Positions 31,341 through 41,204 of a stretch of 64,000 nucleotides of DNA are shown one piece after another. The notes under the pieces were generated by a model. That model did no database searches and had not been told where the DNA came from. It saw only the letters and a list, made by a program, of their open reading frames with translations. Source of the stretch: Amblyomma americanum (taxonomy: Eukaryota; Arthropoda; Arachnida; Ixodida; Ixodidae); NCBI RefSeq assembly GCF_052857255.1, contig NC_135498.1, positions 118,334,281-118,398,280 on the forward strand, written 5' to 3'. The position numbers were made by a program, and so were the translations under genes. The first letter of the stretch is position 1, and each line of letters begins with the position of its first letter.

Positions 31341-31794
31341 GTTGATTTCATTTTTAAAACTTTGGCTAAAGTTATGCGGGACAACCTATATGTTCGATAT
31401 TGCCGAAACATGGCGGTGCATAATTCGTCATTTTTCCAATGCATGGCAACAGTGAAGGTTGTTCCATACAGTTGTCGGAGGCTAATGTCCGTTTGGTTTA
31501 ATTCATGGTTGTTATAACGATTTGATAAGATATTCCAAGACTATTTCTTTACTTGGCAGTTCACATATGCAGATGACTACACGTCCTTCGGCGAAGAAGG
31601 ATTCGTTGACAAGAGCGTGGAAGTGTAGACAACGTCATTTTGACGCTGTTGTCTATTTAAAATGTCGCAATTATTGCATGTTGTGACACCGAATGCATTG
31701 CAACAAGCCTTCTAACCTTTGCAGTTTTCGTGAATGGCCCAAGCTTGCCGTTGAGTCCCCTATGAGGCCGCGTGAGCTATATTATCCCTCAATC
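31341..31794. other. Nothing recognised
   Basis: No ORF or repeat match seen. Confidence 0.4.
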
Positions 31795-32110
31795 ATCACC
31801 CTCATGTAAATCAGCCTGACTAATCCCTGTTCAGGAGAACCGCTTCTTCCATATCCCTCAAACTAATCGTGTCCTTTGACAGGTTCGTCCACCTTATCCC
31901 CGGAAACTACTTAATCTCATCTGCCCATCTGATATTCTGCCGCCTGTTTCGCTTGCTTCCTCCTACGATCCTACCACTTATGACCATCGGTTATCTACCT
32001 TCACATCACATGTGTTCGCAATGGCCGTTTGTTCTTGATTTCATATACGCTAAGATGTAGCCGAGTGTGTTCACTGGCCAATTCTCCTCTCTTCATGTGT
32101 CGTAACGTGC
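31795..32110 (-). pseudogene. RTE LINE 3' relic
   Basis: The minus strand gives, with a stop, N-I-R-W-A-D-E-I-K then W-T-N-L-S-K-D-T and R-D-M-E-E-A-V, matching the C-terminal tail of the RTE elements at 12482 and 52197 (V-R-W-Q-D-E-I-M, W-A-Q-L-R-K-D). More diverged, so a separate older copy. Confidence 0.6.
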
Positions 32111-32439
32111 ATCTACCATGTTCGTTTCTATAGTCCACTGTGCTGCCCGCAAACTAATTACAAGGCTTTCCGTAAGTATAGGCAATGTTTCCGCTTCATA
32201 TGTAAGCGCTGGCAAGATAAAAATGTTTAATGCTTTCGTCGTGAAGCTTACTGGATATCAGCTATTCATGACCTGAGAGTTGCTGCTAAATACACGACAC
32301 AAAATTATTTTTTTATTTTACTGGTTACCTTCATCGCGTCGTCATAGTGAGCGTCTATCTGCCCTTAGTAGATGCATTCATGTTTCGCATACAAAAGTAA
32401 AATACTCTGCCCTCCGAGACAAGTGGAAAAAAAATTGTG
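32111..32439. other. Nothing recognised
   Basis: T-rich, no supported frame. Confidence 0.4.
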
Positions 32440-32556
32440 CCGCCACCGTCTGGAAGATGTTGGAGTAAGGAGCGTTAGCTGCTTGGTAGCGCGATGTATT
32501 CTCCATGCGATGTATTACCACTTGATTAAGCTACATTTCCATACATCACGGCGAGC

Positions 32557-32663
32557 GGGCGCCTTCCGCCTTGAGGTAGGATATTTTTTGACCAATTTGG
32601 GCCGAAAAAGTTTTTCGACTCTTTGGAGGGCCATTTTTCCTTACCTCAAGGCGGTAGGCGCCC
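32557..32663. repeat. 107-bp palindromic element
   Basis: GGGCGCCTTCCGCCTTGAGG (32557-32576) and CCTTACCTCAAGGCGGTAGG (32639-32658, continuing CGCCC) are inverted copies. The centre CGAAAAAGTTTTTCG is also palindromic. It looks like a small foldback element or MITE. Confidence 0.8.
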
Positions 32664-33004
32664 GGAATGAATGAATGAATGAATGAGTGAATGAATGAAT
32701 GAATGAATGGATGAATGAAAACTTTATTGTCCACCCAGAAGCAGCCCCCAAATCCGCTATCCCGCACGATGACCTGGGACGTGGCTAAGGAATCCTCCTC
32801 AGACAAGTGAAGATGCACTGCTTTTTTGCGGCCTCAGCCGCTAGGCGGGTGGCTTGCTGCTGAATGCCGTGGTCCTTGCTCCACAGCGAAACTTGTCAGA
32901 CTTCAGAACTGCTCATGTTTAAGACGGCGCCCGGGTAATCGGCGCATTCCCAAATTATGCGACGAATGGTGCCCCTGTCACCACAATTCGCCATGAGGTA
33001 CGTA
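32664..33004 (-). mobile_element. LINE 3' tail with (AATG)n end
   Basis: Minus orientation: R-R-I-I-W-E-C-A-D-Y is the C-terminal Cys motif (near 32940-32970), then an end at CAATAAAGTTTTCATTCATC and an (ATTC)n tail, seen on the plus strand as AATG repeats at 32664-32720. Sits directly against the palindrome. Confidence 0.65.
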
Positions 33005-33100
33005 GTTGTGAGATACCGAGTGCTGACGTCAAGGCCGCCATTTTAAGCCTGACCGTAAACAAATATTAGCCTAAATAGGCGATACTGGTGTCTTACATGT

Positions 33101-34410
33101 ACTCACCGAGGCTGTTACGAAATGCTATTAGTGAGGTTATGATGTGTGATCAGTTAAATAATTATAAGCAATGAATTTATGCTTAAATATAACTAAATAT
33201 TAACTTCATTAGCTTATTTTGGTGTCTAAAGCGTTTTACTCATCTAGTAGAGTGCAAATATCTCATTTGTTTTAGGATGGCCTCATTATTACTTAGTATA
33301 AGCGAGTAATCATAGTAATGTGACTCGCTAATTTCGACGTCACAAAATCAGTGACGTCACCAATCATTTATTTGCTCGATATACTTACAACGTCACCAAT
33401 CAATCACCATCTAGGTTGCTATATCGATTTACTATGGGTGGCCGCCATCTTCAATTCCTCGTTTTCACGCTGAATGGGGGTCGTAGCAGACCCCACGAAA
33501 TATAGAAGCGTCATAAAAATGAGCTAACGCTCTTAAAACTTTATACATCTTTGACATATTCTGAAGGGCCATTTTATACTTTGCCTATCTGGGCACTCGA
33601 GTTTGCTTTGCTATTACTCTCCTAAGGTACTTATCAAGGCAGTGTGATCAGCGAATCGCGAATTGCCAGGCTTTTGCCGATCAGCTTTTACCGCTAACTC
33701 TTCTCAGTCCAAGGTCCTGAATACATAACTTTAACGCGGTGGTATAGTACTGAATAGATATTGTCGTCCTGCACTGACGTCCTTTCCGTCTTGGATATTA
33801 TCACTTTCCTTGTGGATGTATATTGTACCTATAAGGCCTCTATAGTTGTATGTATCAGCAGCTTTTCATACTTATCTTCTAAACACTGGAAAGGCAATGC
33901 CCACTGAACTGCTTTGGATTCAAATAAGTGAAACGTTTTCTCCTACTACACGCAGGACAATATCTGGGTTGCTTATATTGTGCGTATATCTCTATGACCT
34001 GGTTTAAGGTGTAAATATGAGCCACAGCCACTCGCCGCTGGGAAGGCCAGCCACCTTCGTTGGTCAACGAAAGTCTAAGATCTTTCAAACTTTTCAACGA
34101 TTACCTTAGTGAATACCTTGCATGATCATGGTTTGTTTGCTGATGCAAGGTGTGCTACTCTGGGATCGAAGAATTCTTTTGCTCAGCTTATCCCGCTGTC
34201 AGTGGTAGAGGAAATCCATCTTGAACTATTTTATTACCTGAAAGTATTTAAAGCACTGAGCACTAATTTCGCGGTGATTAATGCACGGGACGCCTTGAAG
34301 TGAATTTTTTAAGAAAAAAAGCTTACGATGATTACTGCCAGCGCCAAAACCAAGAGCATTATTACGGAGGGAATGGTGTTCGTACCCTCGTCTAAGTCGA
34401 AATTGTTTTA
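33101..34410. other. No gene recognised
   Basis: Mostly AT-rich. Several TGACGTCA-like motifs occur between 33330 and 33400. No ORF has recognisable content. Confidence 0.45.
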
Positions 34411-35398
34411 CGATTCGTTATGGTTTTTTCCTTCAGTTGAGTAGATCCACAACACGGTTGGGGCCACGTACTGGGCCCATGAAATGAGTGAAAGATGCGT
34501 GGTCTTATCTGGCTGGCTGAGGAGTTGGTCCCAGCATTCCGCAGATGGAGCTGACAGGAGGGCCCGTGGGGGGGTTATTTTCGCAACCGCAGAGGATGTG
34601 GGCCTAAGTGGCGGATGAACTGTGGTTGCAATTTGGGCATGTGGGGTCGTATTCCCCATTGGTGATCAGTGATAGCCTTGAGTGGCCGAGAATTAAGGGC
34701 GTCTGCAGTCTTCGGAGCAGGGTGGCTTATGCTCGGTCGACGTCGGGTTCAAGAGGCGGGAATTCCCGTCACGTCTCTTTATGAATTTTGGTGATGTCGG
34801 CACAAGTCTGGGGGGCTTCAGCGAATGCTCCAAGACCCGTGGCATGGCCGCCGGGATTGTTAATCCTCGGGCAAGTCGGCCGGCCCCTTCCTTACCAGCC
34901 TGTTATGGGTCAGTGGTGTAGGCAGGGCCTTATTTTTTTTCAATCTTGTTAGGTTGCCCCAACCTGGTATATGTCCCTACGTTACCACAGATTCCCACAT
35001 GGGCGGGTGCCCAGATTAGGTTAATTTTGCCGTCGGGAGTGCAGCCGCACAGGATGCGTGCGACGGCAATGCAGATGCAGCCTGCCGTGTAGTTTAGGAT
35101 TGCTCGTTTTGAGTCAACGAGGGCTGTGCGCGTATGGCGGTCTGCGATAGCCAGCGCTATGGCTGTCTCTTCTGCTACGGCGAGGGAGGGGGCGCACACC
35201 GCGGCGGCGGAGATAAGGGTAGATCGCGGCGTGGTTGCACAGACCACGTAGATTTTGCCTTGCGTTGCCACGTCCACGTGTGTAGTGTGTTCGTCGGCAC
35301 GATAGAAATCATGCAGTTCATGGGCGTTGTGCTAAAGGCACGCGTCGTGTCGGCGAGGCAGCCGCTTCTTCGGTAGTGGTTTGACAAAAAGACAGGTT
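34411..35398 (-). pseudogene. LINE 3' relic, third copy, different flanks
   Basis: Same LINE 3' region as in block B: 35277-34930 gives A-V-A-E-E-T-A-I-A-L-A-I-A-D, V-D-S-K-R-A-I-L and I-N-L-I-W-A-P-A-H-V-G-I-C-G-N. The Cys-His end, C-W-D-Q-L-L-S-Q-P-D and a tail follow toward 34411. The homology stops at GGTTTGACAAAA (~35390) while block B copies 1 and 2 continue together, which marks the 5' truncation point of this LINE family. Confidence 0.7.
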
Positions 35399-35747
35399 TG
35401 ACAGGTCTCTCCTCCGGCTGCTCTCGCTGCTGCTAGCGGTCGACACACCGGACGTTAAACAGGCCTCCTCGAGCTTATCAGAATCGTCGAGCAAGCGGAT
35501 GCGAACGCAGCGACGAAGAACGCGTTTTCACGCCCTACCATACGGCGGCGGCGGCGAGCGACGTGGTGTGACATCATGCCAGATGGCGCGGCGAGCGCGC
35601 GAAGCACAGTAACCTTCCGTGGAGAGGCGCGCGTTGTGACGTAACGTGCCTCGATGGAGTACCGCCACGGCGACATCCCGAGTTTTCGGCAAATAAAGCT
35701 TTCGCTTTGAAATCCCTTACACGAGCAGCAAAATAACACGACACTGC
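35399..35747. other. GC-rich, no gene recognised
   Basis: CGG-rich around 35545-35560. CAAATAAAGCTTTCGCTTTG near 35689 resembles an element end with a polyadenylation signal. Confidence 0.4.
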
Positions 35748-36263
35748 TTACTGGTTGACGTTGCCTATACGCTCGGCGTCCGCTCGCACAGCCTCAACTG
35801 CGTCAGGCCTGACGCCTGCCTCCCTTGCTGAATCGCTGGCCAGCGGTCCAAAAATAAAGCTGTTGTTGTTTTGCCTCAAACACGATGTCACATACCCACT
35901 GGAGAGGGGGGGGGGGAATTCGCCAGGGTTTGGTGCAGATCCCAACAGGAAAAGTTCATCCACGTTTACCTCAAATGGTGTAAAAATAAACTGGTTGTCA
36001 GGGTTTGCAAACGCGGCGTCTACTTCATCGCTTGTGCCCTCCCGATGCCTTATAATCAGTGTCCTCGCCAAAATAAAATTCATCTTCCGACTCGGAGCTA
36101 TTCGCCATTGCGACTTGCCCTGCTCCTGTCTCTCCGTGTTTGCGCGCACCATGTGCGTGTCAAACAGACGACGTGCCCGCTCGACGTCACCCACGTGACA
36201 ACGCATTGTCTGGTTTTTGGCGTCATGTAAAAACCTGGCGAACCGAATCCGAAACAGGTGGTA
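35748..36263 (-). CDS. Unidentified ORF, ~171 codons
   Basis: A continuous minus frame ending G-N-V-N-Q-stop. The upstream in-frame stop is only about four codons before the first residues Y-H-L-F-R-I-R-F, and the first ATG is about 20 codons in (M-R-C-H-V-G-D-V-E-R-A-R-R-L-F). The N-terminal half is basic and helical-looking. The C-terminal half has a repeated motif (N-Q-F-I-F-T-P and N-S-F-I-F-G-P), a proline stretch and an acidic-alanine tail. I do not recognise a family. It could be a host exon (with CGCCAG/GT near the start), part of an unknown element, or chance. No second copy is visible here. Confidence 0.3.
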   Translation of the reverse strand, partial: YHLFRIRFARFLHDAKNQTMRCHVGDVERARRLFDTHMVRANTERQEQGKSQWRIAPSRKMNFILARTLIIRHREGTSDEVDAAFANPDNQFIFTPFEVNVDELFLLGSAPNPGEFPPPLSSGYVTSCLRQNNNSFIFGPLASDSAREAGVRPDAVEAVRADAERIGNVNQ

Positions 36264-36389
36264 CAAACAGTACGATTATTAATTATATAGTATACGAGTT
36301 CATGCTTCTAACATCGTGTACCATGCTTACAGAATCGCTACGCATTATTTACAACCAAGAGGTGCAACACCAAAATGTGTCTCTACCCG

Positions 36390-36706
36390 TTTAAAGGTCC
36401 CCAGGTGGTCGAAATTATTCCGGAGCCCTCCACTAAGGCACCTATTTTACCTTTTCTTTTTCTTCATTCTGCCTGCTGTTCTTTATTTCCGCTGCCCCAG
36501 CTCAGGTGCTTCAGTATCGATGGCAGATGCCGGGGCTAGCAAAAATCTTTTCCTTCCTTTTTACTATTATTTTTAATAAAACCACTACCACCACCACCAC
36601 CATCTCTCGATCCCTCCTTTATCCGTTTCCGTAAGGCGCGATTCAGTTGTCGGCCGAGATGCGAGACAGATACTGCGCCATATCCATTCCCCAAAAACCA
36701 ATTTTC
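36390..36706 (+). repeat. SINE interrupted by a LINE tail
   Basis: 36390-36475 carries the GGTCCCCAGGTGGTCGAAAT to ACTAAGGCACC part and 36603-36706 the CGATTCAGTTGTCGGCCGAG to CCCCAAAAACCAATTTTC part. Between them, 36476-36602 matches the 3' end of the LINE at 14297 (CCCCAGCTCAGGTGCTTCAG, ending in (CCA)n). Confidence 0.75.
36476..36602 (+). mobile_element. LINE 3' end fragment in a SINE
   Basis: Reverse complement of 14297-14420: ATCGATGGCAGATGCCGGGG and TTAATAAAACCACTACCACC. A severely 5'-truncated retrotransposition product with a (CCA)n end. Confidence 0.75.
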
Positions 36707-36724
36707 AATTTCTTTCCCTGCCCC

Positions 36725-37029
36725 GCCGCGGTGGCTCAGTGGTTAGGGCGCTCGACTACTGATCCGGAGTTCCCGGGTTCGAACCCGACCGCGGCGGCTG
36801 CGTTTTTATGGAGGAAAAACGCTAAGGCGCCCATGTGCTGTGCGATGTCAGTGCACGTTAAAGATCCCCAGGTGGTCGAAATTATTCCGGAGCCCTCCAC
36901 TACGGACCTATTCGTTCCTATCTTCTTTCACTCCTTCCTTTATCCCTTTCCTTACGGCGCGGTTCAGGTGTCCAACGATATATGAGACAGATACTGCGCC
37001 ATTTCCATTCCACCAAAAACCAATTATTT
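36725..37029 (+). repeat. Full-length SINE with 17-bp target duplication
   Basis: A textbook copy: A box, B box GGGTTCGAACCCGACC, body, and CCAAAAACCAATTATT tail. ATTTCTTTCCCTGCCCC occurs at 36708-36724 and again at 37030-37046, so it inserted immediately in front of the next SINE. Confidence 0.95.
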
Positions 37030-37046
37030 ATTTCTTTCCCTGCCCC

Positions 37047-37335
37047 GCCGCGGTGGCTCAGTGGTTAGGACGATCGGCTACTGATCCGGAGATCGCGGGA
37101 TCGAACCCGACCGCGGCGGCTGCGTTTTTACGGAGGCAAAACGGTAAGGCGCCCATGTGGACCCAGTTGGTCAAAATTTTTCAAGAGCCCCCCACAACGG
37201 CACTTCTTTCTTGCTTTCTTCTTCCACTCCCTCCTTTGTCCCTTCCTTTAAAGCGGTTCAAGTCTCCAACGATATATGAGACAGATACTGCGCCGTTTCC
37301 TTTCCTCAAAAACAAATGCTATTATCAATTTTTTT
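37047..37335 (+). repeat. SINE, internally deleted
   Basis: Head and B box GGATCGAACCCGACC are present. The GATGTCAGTGCACGTTAAAG part is deleted between CGCCCATGTG and GACCCAGTTGG. Ends CTCAAAAACAAATGCTATTA. Confidence 0.88.
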
Positions 37336-37435
37336 CTGGTCACACTTCCCTTACAGCGCGGTTCAGGTGTCTAACAATATATGAGACAGATACTGCGCCG
37401 TTTCCTTTCCCCAAAAACCAATTATAATTATTATC
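37336..37435 (+). repeat. SINE 3' fragment
   Basis: CCCTTACAGCGCGGTTCAGG through CCCCAAAAACCAATTATAAT, third in a row in the same orientation. Confidence 0.85.
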
Positions 37436-37734
37436 CGGTCACACCGGCCATCACAACGGCCGTGAGTCTAGGCGTTCGTTTGTGACGTCGGAGCGGTTCA
37501 CGCATAGCAGCAACCTCTTCTGAATGAAGTATTAAATTTTTCACACGCTGGCACTTTGTATAAGTGCAGTGTAGGGAGTTTATTTTTCCTTGGAGACAAT
37601 ATTTGCACATTCAAGGAATTGAACTTGTTCATTGCGGTAGGACGACACGATTGCGGTCTCCATCGAGTGTCTGCGTGCGCGGGTTCTTATTAGGATCGTA
37701 TAACTTCTGACAGTTGAATGGAATTTTTTAGCAT

Positions 37735-38345
37735 TGTGTTTACTGCAAGACACAACAGACAGATGCAGAACGGAACAAACATAAGATCATCTGGGTACCG
37801 GGCACACGGGCGTGGCAGGAAACCAAGAGGCGGACAGGATAGCTCGAGGATATACTAACTACCAAGCAACCAACGTCAACGACCTTGAGGAATCCAGCCA
37901 GTACCTCAGGGGTACTCGGTCATACTAAACAACAACGAAGGCAGCAGGATGCGGTACCCACCACCGCACAAATCCTTAAACAAAGAAGAGGCTGTCACAT
38001 GGAGAACTACAAATGGATATCCAAATGGATGCCCGGCATGCCCGGCCAGAGGCACGGCCGAACACCTTTTGTGGCGCTGCCCTGCTTTTGACGTGGTGCG
38101 GGAGCGAGCACTTCAGTCCCTGGGCGGGCACCGACCTGGCACCTTGCAGGAATGGGTCGATCCACCATTACACAACGGATCATCGGACGCACTCCGGCAC
38201 TGGCGGGCTTTTCTCCTATACTTCAAGGAAGAGGAAGGGCCTGGCCGTTTCTTCGCAGAGCCGACCACAGGACCACCCCACTTCGAAGAAGAAGTGGAGA
38301 CCGGCCCTCCTCCCCCTCCCCCACCTCCACCCCCATGAAGCCCCT
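37735..38345 (+). pseudogene. LINE RNase H end and Cys-His tail
   Basis: I-I-W-V-P-G (37790) and the following G-V-A-G-N-Q-E-A-D, recoverable by frame change, are the last RNase H box. 37949-38338 then reads W-R-T-T-N-G-Y-P, C-P-A-C-P-A-R-G-T-A-E-H-L-L-W-R-C-P, the Cys-His tail of an I-like LINE, ending in poly-proline. 5' truncated and shifted. Confidence 0.7.
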
Positions 38346-38364
38346 CATTTCTGCCGCAAGGCTA

Positions 38365-38650
38365 GGCCTATTTTATGCAGAAATAAAGACGTATAAAAAA
38401 ATACACCCCACACTTTACGAACACAAGTGTTCGTGGTGCCATAAAAAACCTACACTATATCACATGACATGGGCATGCCAAAAAGTCGACGTCGTTCCAA
38501 TTAAACTAAACCCAAGTGCGGAGCAATGGGAGGGTATATCCTCCAGCGACTGCCGCGATGACCAGATCGGTCTGATACGGCGAGCTCAGCTGGCGGCAGC
38601 ATCCAGCGGAGCCCTCGATTAGGAGCCACCGACCGTTGAGGAGATGGACT
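38365..38650 (+). pseudogene. Second LINE C-terminal tail
   Basis: H-K-C-S-W-C-H-K-K-P-T-L-Y-H-M-T-W-A-C-Q followed by S-A-E-Q-W-E and A-A-S-S-G-A-L-D-stop. Same subfamily as the LINE tail at 27404-27645, which also ends G-A-L-D-stop. 5' truncated. Confidence 0.7.
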
Positions 38651-38742
38651 AATCTGAACCGCATAGAAGCACTTGCGTTAGAGCTCCATAAAGTTATCCT
38701 GTTAGCCTTGTGTAGTTTCGGACAGCTGAATAGAATTTATGG

Positions 38743-38922
38743 ATGGCTTTGCCAGTGAGGGTGAAGCCTGTCTGCCAACGCAAAGAATCCTTGCTACTGG
38801 ACACTGCTAGCACAACTTCCGCCTACCTTTGTTGAAATTGTGGTAGCGGTGTCCAACGACAATGTGCTACAGATTCTTTCTTTGCGTTGGCAGACAGGCA
38901 ACACCCTCATGGGCAAAGCCAT
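38743..38922. repeat. 180-bp palindrome
   Basis: Arms 38743-38818 and 38835-38922 are inverted copies around a ~16-base loop. The outer 45 bp (ATGGCTTTGCC, GCCTGTCTGCCAACGCAAAG) match nearly perfectly and the inner part with a few indels. Confidence 0.85.
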
Positions 38923-39163
38923 AAAAAAAATGCCACTCCGCCGTCAGAAATTATACAAAGCTAAAAAAAAAACGCGCTCCGCGTGCGCACGCACTCGATG
39001 GAGACACCTGTCGCGTCGCCCTACCGTAACGGACTGCTTCGATTCCTTGAATGTGCAAATATCCTGTCTCCAAAAAAAAATCCGTACATTGCGCTCCTTC
39101 AAAGCTACTTTTAAGCCTCCCATTCTAAATAAACAGCTCATTCATTCATTCATTAATTAATTT
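38923..39163. repeat. Dispersed repeat also at 41285-41460
   Basis: GATGGAGACACCTGTCGCGT, GATTCCTTGAATGTGCAA here match GATGGAGACCTTTAACCCCT, CATTCCTCGAATGTGCAA near 41305. Not identified further. Confidence 0.45.
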
Positions 39164-39257
39164 ATTCAGAAGCGGTTGTTGCATTGCGTGAACCGCTCCG
39201 GCGTCACCCACCAAAGCCTAGACTCAAGGCTAGTGCTGGCAGAGGTGACTGGAAAAA

Positions 39258-39365
39258 AATAATAATAATTAATATAAATTTGTTTTTTGGGGAAAGGAAA
39301 TGGCGCAGTATCTGTCTCATATATCGTTGGACACCCGAACAGCGCCGTTAGGGAAGGGATAATTG
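39258..39365 (-). repeat. SINE 3' fragment
   Basis: AATAATAATTAATATAAATT tail then GTTTTTTGGGGAAAGGAAAT and GTTGGACACCCGAAC boxes, minus orientation. Confidence 0.8.
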
Positions 39366-39980
39366 AAGAATGGTTTTTGGGGCAATGAAATGACGCAATA
39401 ACTTCCTCACCTGAGCCACGCCTTAAGGAAACAGATAAAGGAGGGCTGAGAGGAAAGGGGGAGAGAAGTGCCGTATAGTGGAGGGCACCGGAATAATTTG
39501 GACCACCTGGTAATCTTTAACGGGCATTGACATCGCACAGCACACGGGCGCCGTAGCGTTCCGCCTCCATTGAAACGCGGCCGCCGCGGTCGGGTGCGAA
39601 CCTGGGAACTCCGGATCAGCAGCCGAGGGCCACCCGCCGCGGTGGCTCAGTTGTTAGGGCGCTCGACTACTGATCCGGAGTTCCCGGGTTCGAACCCGAC
39701 CGCGGCGGTTGCGTTTTTATATAGGAAAAACGCTAAGGCACCCGTGTGCTGTGCGATGTCAGTGCACTTTAAAGATCCCCAGGTGGTCGAAATTATGCCG
39801 GAGCACTCTACTACGGCACCTATTCTTCCTTTCTTCTTTCACTCCCTCCTTTATCCCTTTCCTTACGGCGCGGTTCAGGTGTCCAAAGATATATGAGACA
39901 GATACTGCGCCATTTCCTTTCCCCAAAAACCAATTATTATTATTATTAGCCGAGGGCCCTAACCACTGAGCTACATCACA
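39366..39980 (-). repeat. SINE, full length, split by another SINE
   Basis: Minus-strand copy from GAATGGTTTTTGGGGCAATG to AGCCGAGGGCC at 39631. After the inserted SINE it resumes with AGCCGAGGGCCCTAACCACT through the A-box end near 39974. Confidence 0.9.
39632..39947 (+). repeat. Full-length SINE inside a SINE, 11-bp duplication
   Basis: Complete plus copy from CCGCCGCGGTGGCTCAG to CCAATTATTATTATTATT. AGCCGAGGGCC flanks it at 39621-39631 and 39948-39958. Confidence 0.95.
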
Positions 39981-40984
39981 AATGAAGTCTGAAAAGCGGC
40001 TGCGTTCCTCCGCAACGCAACGAAGAAACGCGCGTTCGAGGACGACACTGGCCCTGAAGGAAAAGAAGGGCGGCCTGAAAGGTTTCTGAAAATTCCTATA
40101 TAGCACACGATGTGGGGCCTCTGTGGGACCAGCATGGGTAAGTGGAAATTGGGCAGGCCTTGTTGATACTACATGGGTCCCATATCAACGTTGTTACGGC
40201 TGACGCAGACCACTTTCCTGCATCTATTTCCACACCGGTACCCTGCACGGCACCCGAGGACAGTTGCAACGTAAACGTAGGCTCTATGTCAAACCCATAG
40301 GTGCTGCCCACACACAACCGCTGTAGGTCGCACATGAACTGTCCCAGGGCTGCAAATGGCGAGTCCCCGCGTGCTTACTACACCGATCTTGTCGAGAGCT
40401 GATGCAGCATAAATGCGGGCTCTACGCAAGAAAATAAGTCGCTGTCTAATCCGTGCTACCTCTTGATTAACCTACTGCACTGCGTGCTGTGTCGTGTTTT
40501 GTCAGATTCGCTTATATAGCAGGAACTGCGACAAAGATGGCGATGAAACATCCTTTTATGCGTTCGTTTTGTTGCGTTGGTGAGAAATCATCTGGCAATA
40601 ACGGTGACAAAGCGCTTGCGTCATGTCCCCTTAAAACAAATTTCCAGTCCAGTACGTCTCGGCGGCAGTACTTTGTTGCGTTAGTAATAGTGAATAAAAT
40701 AACCAGGACGCCACCGTCGGCACAAGCACACACGTTTAATTTCACACCACGAGACCACGAAACACAAAAAGCTCTCAAACACGAAGAGTACAAACTCGCG
40801 CACTACGAGCATGAGCGAGAGCCGAAAACGCACCCACGACATGACCAGTATTTGTGGGTTTGCATTGCCTAAGGCAAATCATTGTACGGTTACCTCTTTG
40901 GGTTCACACACAGGCCTCGCCTTCACAGGTAACGCCATCCAAAAATTACGTCGACTGAGCCAGAGTACCCGTGTTCGACACGGA
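39981..40984. other. No gene recognised
   Basis: Frames at 40489-40872 (plus) and 40512-40793 (minus) overlap antisense and have no recognisable content. No repeat match was seen. Confidence 0.45.
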
Positions 40985-41204
40985 GCCTTTGCGTTTCGAT
41001 GGAGGCGAAACGCAAATGCGCCCGTGTGATGCCAGTGCACGTTAAAGACCCCCAGGTGGTCAAAACTATTCCGGAGACCTCAACTGCGGCACCTCTTTCT
41101 TCCTTTCTTCTCCCAGTCGCTGCTTTATACCTTCCCTTACGGCGCGGTTCAGGTGTCCGCCGAGATGTGAGACATGCTGCGCCATTTCCTTTCCCACAAA
41201 AGAA
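40985..41204 (+). repeat. SINE, 5' truncated
   Basis: Begins GCGTTTCGATGGAGGCGAAA after the tRNA head and runs to CATTTCCTTTCCCACAAAAG. Confidence 0.85.

Larger units (their letters stand above)
32440..33100. repeat. Dispersed repeat split by insertions
   Basis: 32440-32523 (CCACCGTCTGGAAGATG, GGAGCGTTAGCTGCTTGGTA) and 33005-33100 (CCGAGTGCTGACGTCAAGGC, AGCCTAAATAGGCGATACTG) are continuous at 46697-46862. The ~480 bp between them hold the palindrome and LINE tail described separately. Confidence 0.65.
37459..39230. repeat. Segment bounded by 67-bp inverted repeats
   Basis: 37459-37525 and 39164-39230 are reverse complements at about 85 percent (10 mismatches in 67), sharing GGAGCGGTTCACGCA. 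The interior holds LINE tails and a palindrome, not a transposase. It could be one foldback-type element or two copies of one repeat in opposite orientation. No flanking duplication was seen. Confidence 0.6.

Noticed and set aside
36725..36800. tRNA gene calls at SINE heads
   Set aside because: A and B boxes are present, but the cloverleaf and CCA-end context are not. The sequence continues into the SINE body in every case.
40489..40872. 127-codon plus frame with an antisense frame
   Set aside because: No conserved motif. Both strands are open by composition, and no second copy supports it.
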